DNA of 14,527 bases from Flavobacteriaceae bacterium (GTDB taxonomy: Bacteria > Bacteroidota > Bacteroidia > Flavobacteriales > Flavobacteriaceae), in the NCBI GenBank assembly GCA_013214275.1, contig JABSPP010000001.1, positions 1 through 14,527 of the forward strand, read 5' to 3'. The notes under the pieces were generated by a model. It was not told where the DNA came from. It ran no database searches and saw nothing but the letters and a program-made list of their open reading frames with translations. Positions 1 through 7,915 of the stretch are shown here, in pieces. The position numbers and the translations under genes are program-made. How positions within the stretch are numbered: position 1 is the stretch's first letter; every line of letters begins with the position of its first letter.

Positions 1-546
1 ATCTCCACCATTTACCCAATAAGAGTCGGTTAGGTTGGGACCAACACCTCCTCCTCCATCTTTTGCATGACAACTGGAACAATACATATTAAAAATGGCT
101 TTCCCTCGCTTCAAAGATGTAACGTCAGTTAGAACTTGAGCAGCAGAGGCGTTTACAGTTACTTTAACAGAGGTTGATGATTTTGCAGAGGTCGCCGAGA
201 AAGGACTATCTTGAGGAATTTCTGATCGAAAAAAGGGATCAACAGTAATAAAAATTGCAGCAAAAAGTAACAAGCCAAAAGTTCCGAATAACCACCACGG
301 AATTGTATCCATATGAGGCTGACTAGACTTCTTTTGTTGATGATTTCTCATGGTTGCTTTTTCTAGGGCTGTTAAAGTCACTACTTCCCTGACAAGAACC
401 ACTATGACAATGCCTATAAACAACACCCAACCTAGAGGATTTTCATATAGTGAAAGTGTATATTGATTTAACTCCAATGTAATTCGGAGTAAGTACACGG
501 AAGTGAATAAAACTAAAACGTAAAAAATTGATTGCAGATGTTTCAT
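1..546 (-). CDS. ccoP: CcoP-like cbb3 oxidase c-type cytochrome subunit (partial, C-terminus off window)
   Basis: Reading the minus strand from the ATG at 546 gives 182 open codons that run off the left edge. Hydrophobic segments at about residues 6-24, 38-58 and 84-102 predict a membrane anchor. They are followed by a Ser/Ala/Thr-rich linker and a c-type heme motif CSSCH at 156-160, inside a stretch (LTDVTSLKRGKAIFNMYC, then DGGGGVGPNLTDSYWVNGG) typical of the cytochrome c domain of Bacteroidota CcoP. Such proteins pass electrons to the cbb3 (CcoN/O) terminal oxidase at low oxygen, with the heme in the periplasm. The N-terminal half is shorter and unlike the usual CcoP N-terminal domain as I remember it. 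No ccoN/ccoO lies upstream, because the next gene is a divergent regulator. It could instead be a stand-alone membrane-bound cytochrome c. The c-heme domain is certain; the CcoP assignment is probable. Confidence 0.75.
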   Translation of the reverse strand, partial: MKHLQSIFYVLVLFTSVYLLRITLELNQYTLSLYENPLGWVLFIGIVIVVLVREVVTLTALEKATMRNHQQKKSSQPHMDTIPWWLFGTFGLLLFAAIFITVDPFFRSEIPQDSPFSATSAKSSTSVKVTVNASAAQVLTDVTSLKRGKAIFNMYCSSCHAKDGGGGVGPNLTDSYWVNGGD

Positions 547-888
547 TTGTTTAAATTTATACTACCCATTTGGTATTTGATCATTCCTTTTAATTGAGGT
601 ATTGACCTTTACTTAACTCATGCCTCTGAGAGAATGTGTAGATTTCTATTGTGTTTCTTGTTTATCCTCTTGCGATACTCAGAACCCACAAAGATGATGT
701 TACTGATTCAACCCGTACTGATATAGAATTTGTCAGGAAATGGCCTGTTAAACATCTCGTTTTTCTACTCTTCATTTTACTGTTTTACTCAACTTAGCTA
801 TACAAAGTTCTGTAATACTTTCTCTCCAAAAAATGACAATTATCAGCTTTTTTGGTTATTTTTAGAAATAAATCCATTTTTAAGATTG
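547..888. other. Divergent intergenic region between cytochrome and Crp/Fnr genes
   Basis: This 342-bp AT-rich stretch must carry the promoters of both divergent genes. I see no clean TAnnTTTG box and no full TTGAT-N4-ATCAA FNR site. A short dyad TACC-N5-GGTA lies at 563-575, about 17 bp upstream of the cytochrome start. On the minus strand a 13-codon reading frame preceded by AAAAGGA ends in a TGA that overlaps the cytochrome ATG (ATGA), but it is too short to call a gene. The reading frame of the regulator stays open back to a TTG at 730, but that extension has no family counterpart. Confidence 0.5.
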
Positions 889-1578
889 ATGGACAATCAA
901 TGCGACCAATGTATCATCAGACACTTCAGCTCCGTTACTAAGTTTGCTGAAAAAAAATTGATATACTCCTCATATTGTGAGGGTATTAGATCTCTCAAGA
1001 GAGGGGAGGTCTTATTTAAAGAGGGACAGTATATTAATGGTGTCTTCTGTATCAGGAGTGGGGTTTGTAAAGTCAGTAAAATGAGTGTCAATGGAAGAAA
1101 TCAGATCATCAAACTCATAAGGGAAGGTGACTTGATTGGGGAACGCAGCTTGATTAGTGAAGAGCCTTCCAACCTTCAGGCTACTGCATTAAATGATATA
1201 GAGGTTTGCTTTATCCCAAAGGAAGAAATTATTAACGATCTGAAAAATGATCATGACTTTACGATGAATATCCTAAAGAGACTTGCAGTTTCTTTGAAAG
1301 AAGCTGATAATTTAGTTGTGGATATGGCACAGAAAACGGTGAAACAACGATTAGCAGAAACCCTTCTATACCTTGAGAAAAATTTTGGGAAGTCCACTTA
1401 TGATCCTCTCGACATTCACCTTTCAAGAGAAGACATCGCCAGTCTTGTTGGCACTGCTACGGAATCTGTTATCCGATGGCTATCCTCCTTCAAAAGGATG
1501 GGAATCGTTCATCTAAAAGGAAAGGAGATTTATATCTTAAAACCAAACGTACTGAAACATCTTGCTGAGGGATATTAA
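889..1578 (+). CDS. Crp/Fnr family transcriptional regulator with FNR-like cysteines
   Basis: The product is 229 aa, normal for the family. Residues about 35-125 form the cyclic-nucleotide-binding-like beta-barrel (KRGEVLFKEGQYINGVF, then GDLIGERSL). The dimer helix follows (about 125-155) and a winged HTH lies at 178-216 (LSREDIASLVGTATESVIRW). Cysteines occur at 5 and 8 (CxxC), 30, 54, 60 and 107. C107 in EVCFIPKEE sits where E. coli FNR has its fourth cluster ligand, C122, so an oxygen-sensitive Fe-S cluster is plausible but not proven. In the recognition helix E192 and R196 are kept, while the FNR serine position appears to be Ile195. I chose the ATG at 889 because family members begin just before the CxxC; the open frame upstream is unlike the family. 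It is divergent from the CcoP-like gene, suggesting control of microaerobic respiration. The downstream acyltransferase starts 12 bp after the stop and is probably cotranscribed. Confidence 0.9.
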   Translation: MDNQCDQCIIRHFSSVTKFAEKKLIYSSYCEGIRSLKRGEVLFKEGQYINGVFCIRSGVCKVSKMSVNGRNQIIKLIREGDLIGERSLISEEPSNLQATALNDIEVCFIPKEEIINDLKNDHDFTMNILKRLAVSLKEADNLVVDMAQKTVKQRLAETLLYLEKNFGKSTYDPLDIHLSREDIASLVGTATESVIRWLSSFKRMGIVHLKGKEIYILKPNVLKHLAEGY

Positions 1579-1590
1579 ACGTCTAGAATT

Positions 1591-2637
1591 TTGAAAACAC
1601 TATGGTGGTATTTTGTGAGATGTGTGATCAAGTCCTCTTTGTTTTTTTACACAAAACGCATTAGCGTACATGGTAAAGTCTATGTTCCCAAAAAAGGTGC
1701 AGTACTCTTTATGGTGAATCATCCTAACGGTTTACTAGATCCTCTGGTGGTTGCTGTAAATAATCCAAGGATTCTTCATTTTTTGGTTCAAGCTGCGATT
1801 TTTAAAAATCCAACAATAAAAAAAATTCTCGGTACGCTCAACTTAATGCCTGTATATAGAATTCGTGACGGTATCAGAAAATTAGATCAAAATCAGGCTA
1901 TTTTCGAGAAATGTTTTTCAATTTTTAAAAGCAATGGAGCATTGATGATATTTCCTGAAGCCAGTCACGACAGAAGACGAACTATACGACCTTTAAGCAA
2001 GGGGTTTACAAGAATTGTTTTTGGTGCTCTTGAAAAATATCCTGAACTAAAAATTCAAATTGTCCCTGTGGGAGTTACTTATCAGAACTCGTCTGTATTT
2101 CCCTCTAATGTTGTGTTGAATTATGGACAACCCATCTTAGCAAATTCTTATCACAGTCCAGAAAATCAGGCTATCAAAACCAGAGAACTCAAGGCACTTA
2201 TCTCGGATCAGCTCAAAGAACTTTCAGTTCACATTCCTGCTGATGAGCACTACCAGTTCACTTTATCCAATCTCAACAAGGCCAATGTTGACTTTACGAA
2301 TATCCAAGAGGTTTACAGAGTGATGAAGACAGGAATCATCAAAAAGAAAAAGAGACCTCAAAATTTTGTAGCTTTTGTAAAGCAAATCATCAGTTTAAAC
2401 AGCAGTATTCCATGGATAATTTGGAAATACGTGAATACGAAGATTTATGAAGTGGAATTTATAGACACTTTTCGATTTAGCATAAATACCATCACATTTC
2501 CACTTTTTTATGGTATTCAAAGCGTCTTAGTATCTCATTTTTTTGGATGGACAGTTGCTGGCTTCTATTTTCTAGGGAGCTTGATACTTGTACTGATATA
2601 CTCTAAATTACACCCCACTCCAACTGAACAGTACTGA
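1591..2637 (+). CDS. PlsC-type phospholipid/glycerol acyltransferase, membrane-associated
   Basis: The product is 348 aa with a 1-acyl-glycerol-3-phosphate acyltransferase (PlsC/LPLAT) domain in roughly residues 20-230. Block I is NHPNGLLDP (43-51, catalytic His44 and Asp50). Block III is FPEASHDRRR (121-130), a variant of FPEG, and VPVGVTY (158-164) is a block IV-like strand. Two hydrophobic segments near the C-terminus (about 295-340) predict membrane insertion. The NHPN...DP form of block I is frequent in Bacteroidota relatives that acylate glycerol-3-phosphate or other lipid acceptors at the inner membrane; the actual acceptor cannot be read from sequence. The only reasonable start is TTG at 1591, since the first in-frame Met is residue 41, inside block I. 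The 12-bp spacing from the regulator suggests an operon. It converges with the hydrolase gene, leaving 10 bp between the stops. Confidence 0.88.
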   Translation: MKTLWWYFVRCVIKSSLFFYTKRISVHGKVYVPKKGAVLFMVNHPNGLLDPLVVAVNNPRILHFLVQAAIFKNPTIKKILGTLNLMPVYRIRDGIRKLDQNQAIFEKCFSIFKSNGALMIFPEASHDRRRTIRPLSKGFTRIVFGALEKYPELKIQIVPVGVTYQNSSVFPSNVVLNYGQPILANSYHSPENQAIKTRELKALISDQLKELSVHIPADEHYQFTLSNLNKANVDFTNIQEVYRVMKTGIIKKKKRPQNFVAFVKQIISLNSSIPWIIWKYVNTKIYEVEFIDTFRFSINTITFPLFYGIQSVLVSHFFGWTVAGFYFLGSLILVLIYSKLHPTPTEQY

Positions 2638-2647
2638 GTTTGGTGTA

Positions 2648-5569
2648 TTATTCAGTGATTATTGCCTCTTGTATGAGTCGCTGAATTTCAGTACGGATAT
2701 TTTCTTCTATCAGTCCTCTATTCTCCATAGTTGGATAAACACGATTTGACAAGAACACATAGATTAAGCCGCTATTGGGATCGGCCCAAGCGTAGGTACC
2801 TGTAAACCCGCTATGACCAAAACTTTCATCGGAGACGCATCCGCAGGTAGCTTGAACATCCCGATTTAATTGAGGTTTGTCAAAGCCTAATCCTCTTCTG
2901 ACTTCTTTATCTTCAAAATATCGTTTGTTGAATTTATTGAATGTAGAGGCTTTAAAATACCGTTTTCCACCATAGTATCCTTTTTGTAAATAGAGTTGCA
3001 TCATCTTAGCAACATCATTCGCATTGGAAAATAACCCCGCATGTCCTCCTACTCCACCTTGCATGGCAGCGCCCATATCATGAACGTATCCTAGAAGTAG
3101 TTGATTTCTAAAGTAAGTGTCCTTTTCTGTGGGTACAATGTCGTTTTTTTCAAATTTTTCTAATGGTAAATAGGTCATTCTATCAGCTCCTAGAGAGGTG
3201 TAAAATTCTTTTTGTACCAGATGGTTGAGGCGAGATTTGTACTTTTTCTCTAGAACTTCTTTTAATAGATAGTATCCTAGATCACTATATTGGTACTCCT
3301 CTTTTTCAAGTTGATCTGCTTCTTTGATATGGGTTAAAATAGAGTCTTTATACGTCTTGTTTAGGTAGAGGTTTTCTGCCACTTGAATTGGATATTCTTT
3401 TGTTTTTTTCTGATGGTAGAAGGTTTTCAAATTCTCATTGGTAATGCTATCCTGAGTCAATTTATAAAACGGAATCCAAGCTTTTAACCTTCCGTAATGT
3501 GATAAGATTTCCCTGACAGTGATAGTATCTTTATTTGATTTATTTAGCTTTGGTAATATCTTCGCCAAACTTGCATCCAGAGGAATTTTTTGCTCTTCCT
3601 CTGCTTTGATAAGGAGAGGAAGTGATGACAGTATTTTGGTCAGTGATGCTATGTCATAAACATCGCTATTTCTTACTGGATTCTTCTTTTGATCGGTGTG
3701 AAATCCAAAACTCTTTTCGTAGATGACTTGTCCGTGCCTTGCCACTAGGATTTGCAATCCTGGCGCCATTTTCTCTTTTAATACTACCGTTGCAACAGAA
3801 TCGATTTTGGCAAGTTTTTGGGAAGACATCCCAACAGTTTCGGGAATGGTATATTGCAATCTCATCAAGTTCTGAGTGGTAAGTCCTGTACCTACAGGAA
3901 ATTCTTCTTTGATAGAAACAGGTAACTTTCCGTTGGCTGAGATGGCTCCAAAAATCACCTGTGCTCCAATTTCTTGAGCTATTTTACTGTTTTGATATCC
4001 GATTAAAATCCCTTCAATATTGGCGAAAGAGTTGACATCTAAAAGGCTGTATGGACTGGCAAAAACGGATAGAATAACCTTGTTGCTTTTTCCTATTTCG
4101 TCCAACCAAAGCAAGTCTTTTTTACTAAATTTAAACGATTTCCATGGATGTTTGTTGGAGGTGTGATATCCTATAATAACCAGATCATAATTCTTAAGGG
4201 TCTTTTTCACTTTATTCAGTTGGCTGCCTGAAACTCTGACCACTTTGGTATACTTTTTTAACGTATTAAGAAAAGCACCTCCTGAAGCGTCTCCCAATTC
4301 TAGATAGGCTATTTTTTGATATTTCTTGAGATCTTTAATCGGAAGTACTTCCTTTTTGTTTTTAATGACTGTCATTGATGCTTCTACCAGTGATCTGTGT
4401 AAAACACCATCTGATGTGGTGTTTACATCTGCAATTAGGTTCGTCGTATCAATCGCCTGATATTGATGTAGTCCAAGCTTGTATTTTGCTGACAATATCT
4501 TTTTTACGGACTTATCTATACTATGTATTGATAATTTTCCTCTTTTTAGTGATTTTTTTATGAGTGTTACGGTGGCTGGAATATCTTGGGGAATGAGCAA
4601 GATATCGTTTCCAGCCTGTAAAGCTGCCAAATTAATTTGAGCTGAGGTAGCATAGTTTGCAGCTCCTTTCATATTGAGTCCGTCGGTAAAAATTAATCCA
4701 AGAAATCCTAATTTTTCTTTTAAAAGTCCGTTGACAACCGAGGGAGACAAGGAGGTTGGCAGTTTGGGATTTTTCTCTAATGCTGGGATGCTCAAATGTG
4801 CTGTCATGACTCCTGCCACCCCTGCGTTAAACACTTTTTGATAGGGATATAATTCTATATCTTCCAATTGTTTCTTATTAAAATTCAAGACAGGAAGCCC
4901 TAGGTGTGAGTCTGTTGCTGTGTCTCCGTGACCAGGGAAGTGTTTTACAGTTCCAAAGACTCCTTCGCTCTGAAGCCCCTGGATGAAGGCAATCGATTTC
5001 TGAGTAACGTTCTTTTTGTCTTCACCAAAAGAGCGATTCCCTATAATTGGGTTTTGGGGATTAGTATTGATATCTACTACGGGAGCGAAATTTACATGAA
5101 TTCCAAGTCGATTGCAGTGTTGTCCAATGTGTTTCCCCAATTGAAAAATTAACTGATTATCTTGAATGGCTCCAAGAGTCATATTCCATGGGAACCTGTA
5201 GGTATTTTTTAAACGCATATCCAATCCCCATTCACCATCAAAACCTATCATGAGGGGGATTTTGGATAGGGATTGGTAGGTATTGTACAAGGTTACTTGT
5301 TTTTGGGGTGTTCCTTGCATGAAAATAAGACCTCCTATATGGTAATCGGAAATCATCTTTTTAATAGAATTCGTATGGGTGTTCTTTTTGTTGGAGTATG
5401 CTTGCACCATAAAGAGTTGCCCTATTTTTTCATCCACTGTCATATTCTTAACGATACTATCTACCCATTGTTCTTGCGCATTGTAATCTGTAGCTCTTAA
5501 CGGATCAACATTTTGGGCATATGATCCTAAGACTATCAATAACAATAAAACAGGTAGCAGTCTTTTCAT
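2648..5569 (-). CDS. Secreted GH3 beta-N-acetylhexosaminidase fused to serine beta-lactamase-like hydrolase
   Basis: The product is 973 aa. Residues 1-19 are a Sec signal peptide (MKRLLPVLLLLIVLGSYAQ). Residues about 30-365 are a NagZ-type GH3 catalytic domain: the KHFPGHGDTATDSH signature (209-222) with the Asp/His general acid-base pair, and nucleophile Asp296 in FTDGLNMKG. Residues about 390-560 resemble the GH3 C-terminal alpha/beta domain. Residues about 580-965 are a class C beta-lactamase/PBP-like domain with S642-L-T-K645, Y761-S-D763 and H919-S-G921, so all three serine-hydrolase motifs are present. The two domains would release N-acetylglucosamine and hydrolyse a peptide or ester linkage, plausibly on peptidoglycan fragments in the periplasm or at the surface. 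This fusion is a known Bacteroidota architecture. The start is ATG, 20 bp after the stop of the 161-aa gene upstream, so the pair is probably an operon. No active-site loss is visible. Confidence 0.93.
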   Translation of the reverse strand: MKRLLPVLLLLIVLGSYAQNVDPLRATDYNAQEQWVDSIVKNMTVDEKIGQLFMVQAYSNKKNTHTNSIKKMISDYHIGGLIFMQGTPQKQVTLYNTYQSLSKIPLMIGFDGEWGLDMRLKNTYRFPWNMTLGAIQDNQLIFQLGKHIGQHCNRLGIHVNFAPVVDINTNPQNPIIGNRSFGEDKKNVTQKSIAFIQGLQSEGVFGTVKHFPGHGDTATDSHLGLPVLNFNKKQLEDIELYPYQKVFNAGVAGVMTAHLSIPALEKNPKLPTSLSPSVVNGLLKEKLGFLGLIFTDGLNMKGAANYATSAQINLAALQAGNDILLIPQDIPATVTLIKKSLKRGKLSIHSIDKSVKKILSAKYKLGLHQYQAIDTTNLIADVNTTSDGVLHRSLVEASMTVIKNKKEVLPIKDLKKYQKIAYLELGDASGGAFLNTLKKYTKVVRVSGSQLNKVKKTLKNYDLVIIGYHTSNKHPWKSFKFSKKDLLWLDEIGKSNKVILSVFASPYSLLDVNSFANIEGILIGYQNSKIAQEIGAQVIFGAISANGKLPVSIKEEFPVGTGLTTQNLMRLQYTIPETVGMSSQKLAKIDSVATVVLKEKMAPGLQILVARHGQVIYEKSFGFHTDQKKNPVRNSDVYDIASLTKILSSLPLLIKAEEEQKIPLDASLAKILPKLNKSNKDTITVREILSHYGRLKAWIPFYKLTQDSITNENLKTFYHQKKTKEYPIQVAENLYLNKTYKDSILTHIKEADQLEKEEYQYSDLGYYLLKEVLEKKYKSRLNHLVQKEFYTSLGADRMTYLPLEKFEKNDIVPTEKDTYFRNQLLLGYVHDMGAAMQGGVGGHAGLFSNANDVAKMMQLYLQKGYYGGKRYFKASTFNKFNKRYFEDKEVRRGLGFDKPQLNRDVQATCGCVSDESFGHSGFTGTYAWADPNSGLIYVFLSNRVYPTMENRGLIEENIRTEIQRLIQEAIITE

Positions 5570-5589
5570 GACAAGTAGGGGATGGAAAT

Positions 5590-6075
5590 CTATACTAGTA
5601 ATCGTTTGTGCCAGCTTTGTTCGGCAGGAACTTCCCAGCTTCCTTCTAATTCTTTTTTAGTTGAAATCATATGATTAAAAACAACGGTTTGGGAAGTGAT
5701 TTTATTTTCTATGGCATAGGTTTTAAAAGCATTCATTTGAACTATACGAATGTGATTTTTCTCTTTGAATGAAATTTTCATTTTATTCATCATCTCCACA
5801 TTGAATATCTTTTCTAACTCTTGAACAAAATGTACTGATGCGTCTATAGAACATCCTGAAACAGCATTAAAATCTTCGTCTACTGCCAATACTAAAAACT
5901 GGTTGTATTTGATGGTAAATGATCCTCTTAAATTGGAACCGTGTCGTGTCCATTCTTCCATAAAAGCAATTGTTCTTTCTGAGATAATACTGATTTCTTC
6001 TTGGGTGAATGCCCTATCAGATTGATAAATCCAGATTCTAGAATCATCGGGTAGGCTATCGAAATCGACAAACAT
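5590..6075 (-). CDS. Conserved Bacteroidota protein of unknown function (often mislabelled ABC transporter ATPase)
   Basis: The product is a 161-aa soluble protein starting MFVDFDSLPDDSRIWIYQSD. There is no signal peptide, no membrane segment and no Walker A (GxxxxGKS/T) motif. From memory, proteins of this size and sequence in Flavobacteriia are frequently annotated as ABC transporter ATPases, which this sequence does not support. A central stretch, NQFLVLAVDEDFNAVSGCSIDAS (about residues 58-80), looks like the conserved core; the C-terminus is basic and Trp-containing. It is the first gene of a two-gene minus-strand unit with the GH3/serine hydrolase 20 bp downstream, which hints at a cell-wall-related setting but does not show function. 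A TAnnTTTG-like box lies 21 bp upstream of the ATG. Confidence 0.85.
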   Translation of the reverse strand: MFVDFDSLPDDSRIWIYQSDRAFTQEEISIISERTIAFMEEWTRHGSNLRGSFTIKYNQFLVLAVDEDFNAVSGCSIDASVHFVQELEKIFNVEMMNKMKISFKEKNHIRIVQMNAFKTYAIENKITSQTVVFNHMISTKKELEGSWEVPAEQSWHKRLLV

Positions 6076-6096
6076 AATTTTCTTTTTTTATCTTAT

Positions 6097-6104
6097 CAAA
6101 AGTA
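6097..6104 (-). promoter_or_regulatory. Putative Bacteroidota -7 promoter box
   Basis: On the minus strand the octamer TACTTTTG matches the TAnnTTTG -7 consensus of Bacteroidota sigma-ABfr promoters. It ends 21 bp before the ATG of the 161-aa gene, giving a leader of roughly 15 nt. A TTTG that might serve as the -33 element lies about 25 bp upstream, which is longer than the usual spacing, so the call rests mainly on the -7 match and its position. Confidence 0.35.
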
Positions 6105-6412
6105 CGTGATTTTTTTGATCTGTGAATTTCAAAGAAGAACAAAGGAAAAAAGAATGAAGACTAACGGAGTAATGAACTTGAGGTTGTAAAAGTACTTGTT
6201 TGATGTTGCGTTAGCAATAAAATAGCGCGATCTAAAAGGGAACGCCATGGAGCAATAAGAAAGGATTGAAATCCTTACTAAGAGATTGGTGAAGGGATGG
6301 CAAACCTCAACAGATAGAAATCTTTGAATTTTTAATGGAGAACACCAATGCTTATTTTTCTTTTCTTGATGATTAAATAGTTAGCTTGTATTTCTGCGGT
6401 TCCTGATTAGTG
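6105..6412. other. Intergenic region carrying repeat copy 1; no gene seen
   Basis: This gap of about 300 bp separates the end of the hydroxyproline cluster from the 161-aa gene. Both strands are broken by stops. It holds copy 1 of the 45-bp repeat (6202-6246) and, 14 bp further on, a 7-bp inverted repeat AAGGATT-GA-AATCCTT (6261-6276). No T-rich terminator is seen for the cluster; at its 3' end a 16-bp palindrome (TAGAACG-TT-CGTTCTA, 6414-6429) overlaps the stop codon of the dehydrogenase. Confidence 0.5.
6202..6246 (+). repeat. 45-bp intergenic direct repeat, copy 1
   Basis: Starts GATGTTGCGTTAGC and ends AAAAGGGAACGCC. It matches 11759-11803 at 43 of 45 positions in the same orientation. 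The two differences are A here against G there, at 6216 and 6234. The ends carry GCGTT and AACGC, a 5-bp inverted pair, so the unit could fold as a REP- or MITE-like element. It sits downstream of the last gene of the hydroxyproline cluster. Confidence 0.9.
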
Positions 6413-7657
6413 TTAGAACGTTCGTTCTACAGCATAGGGCTCTAGCAGCAACGAGGGTTGTTGTCTTGAAATAATTTCTGTAACAAGCTTTCCTGTTGCC
6501 GGGCCCATGCTCCATCCCATCATCGCATGACCTGTGGCAAAGGTGAGGTTGTTGTACTTATTGGTTCTACCGATGTAGGGCAGTCCATCTGGGGTTACTG
6601 GCCGAAGACCACATTGTGCATCTAATTTTTCTTGCTCGGTAATCTGAAGTCCTTTGAAATAGTTTTCCCCCGCTTGTGCAATGGCTTTTACACGAACTGA
6701 ATTGATCTTATGGTTGATTCCTCCTATTTCCATGGTTCCTGCTAAACGAGTTAGTCCATCCATAGGGGTTACAGCTACTTTCGCTTCTATTAAAATGGTA
6801 GGTAGGGTAATTCCTGTTTCTCTGTGGATGTTAATTCGGTACCCTTTTCCTGCTTGTAGTAGCATTTTAATTCCCAACTTTTTACTTAATAAGGGCGACC
6901 AACTTCCTGCTGCCATAACAAACTCATCTGCATGAATCTCTTGTTTGTGAGTCACTAGCTTTGTAATTGACCGATTGGCATATTGGATATCTATCACTTC
7001 CTCTTGTGCTAGAATATTTACTCCCGTGGATTGGAGATAGGTGCGCATTGCCCTCATAAAATCGTGTGGTGTGGTATGTGCATCACAATGATAATAAACA
7101 GCACCTTTTACATGAAGATTGGCATTGGGTTGGATTTCTGCAACTTGTTGTGCTGATAGATTTTCAACTTTTAGTCCTAAACCTATTGCTTTTTGTCCTA
7201 CTTCCCACTCTTCTTCTCCTGCTTTTAGGCTTTGGTAAGCCATAAGCAAGCCCTGGTGTTGGTAATGAAATTTAAAATCTCCAGAGTTGTTCATCTCTTG
7301 ATACAAAGCTCTGCTGAATACATTGATTTGTTTGATCACAGGAATAGACTGTGCTACCTTCTTTTTTGTTGCAGATTTCTTGAAGGCCCATGCCCACTGT
7401 AAGAAGTTGATATCCAATCGAGGCTTCACATAGAATGGACTGGCAGGGTTAAGCATCCACTTTAATCCTTTGGTAATGATTCCTGGGGCAGCGAGTGAGA
7501 TGATATGGCTTGGTGTAATGTAACCTGCGTTAACATAGGAGGCTCTCTGGGTAAAATCGGATTTATCGATAACGATAACTTCATGCCCCTCCTTTTGCAA
7601 ATAATATGCAGAGCATAATCCTACGACTCCACCACCTATTATTGCTATTTTTTTCAA
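6413..7657 (-). CDS. FAD-dependent D-hydroxyproline dehydrogenase (DadA/DAAO family)
   Basis: The product is 414 aa from the TTG at 7657. It opens directly with a Rossmann FAD motif (IAIIGGGVVGLCSAYYL, with the GGGVVG turn at 8-13 and acidic D31 ending strand 2). It closes with the C-terminal FAD contact region CGLRPVTPDGLPYIGR...TGHAMMGWSMGPATGK. The NAGYITPSHIISLAAPG region matches DadA-like oxidoreductases of hydroxyproline clusters. The expected reaction is oxidation of cis-4-hydroxy-D-proline to 1-pyrroline-4-hydroxy-2-carboxylate, feeding electrons to the respiratory chain. An alternative in-frame TTG at 7684 adds nine residues (MSNDEFTLI) that homologues lack; I prefer 7657 although neither has a clear ribosome site. 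It is the last gene of the cluster and is separated from the epimerase by a gap, so it may have its own promoter. Substrate is inferred from context; another D-amino acid is possible. Confidence 0.9.
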   Translation of the reverse strand: MKKIAIIGGGVVGLCSAYYLQKEGHEVIVIDKSDFTQRASYVNAGYITPSHIISLAAPGIITKGLKWMLNPASPFYVKPRLDINFLQWAWAFKKSATKKKVAQSIPVIKQINVFSRALYQEMNNSGDFKFHYQHQGLLMAYQSLKAGEEEWEVGQKAIGLGLKVENLSAQQVAEIQPNANLHVKGAVYYHCDAHTTPHDFMRAMRTYLQSTGVNILAQEEVIDIQYANRSITKLVTHKQEIHADEFVMAAGSWSPLLSKKLGIKMLLQAGKGYRINIHRETGITLPTILIEAKVAVTPMDGLTRLAGTMEIGGINHKINSVRVKAIAQAGENYFKGLQITEQEKLDAQCGLRPVTPDGLPYIGRTNKYNNLTFATGHAMMGWSMGPATGKLVTEIISRQQPSLLLEPYAVERTF

Positions 7658-7846
7658 TATTAAAGTAAATTCATCATTTGACAACTCTGTGTTTCACTTT
7701 TGAAAACAATAGCGAAACTCTTCCCCACGTTGGCTTTATCATTGCTCACATGAGGCTAATATATTAAAAATAGAGAATTTCTTAAAAACGAACAATCCTC
7801 AAGGTAGCATCCTTCGCCTATTTTGCTCTTTTGATTTGATTTTTTT

Positions 7847-7875
7847 AAGCAATAGGAACTGAAATGCTATTGTTT
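7847..7875. other. Inverted repeat between epimerase and dehydrogenase genes
   Basis: Arms AAGCAATAG and CTATTGTTT (9 bp with one G-T pair) flank an 11-nt loop. The feature lies about 40 bp past the epimerase stop. On the minus strand no T-run follows the stem, so it is not a textbook terminator; it could mark processing or partial attenuation between the two parts of the cluster. Confidence 0.3.
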
Positions 7876-7915
7876 GTAATTTTTATTACTCGATAAAACT
7901 TTTAAAATCTCCAGC

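Noticed and set aside
559..588. TTGATCATTCC near the cytochrome gene as an FNR box
   Set aside because: Only one half-site (TTGAT) is present; the partner ATCAA at the right spacing is missing.
730..888. N-terminal extension of the Crp/Fnr regulator from a TTG at 730
   Set aside because: The added 53 residues have no family counterpart, while the ATG at 889 gives a 229-aa protein starting just before the CxxC.
2623..2656. ACTGAA...TTCAGT stem between the convergent acyltransferase and hydrolase genes as a bidirectional terminator
   Set aside because: Only 6 bp with a long loop of about 22 nt and no clear T-tract; too weak to call.
6414..6429. 16-bp palindrome TAGAACG-TT-CGTTCTA at the end of the dehydrogenase gene as a terminator
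   Set aside because: On the coding (minus) strand no T-run follows; most of it is coding sequence for the last residues.
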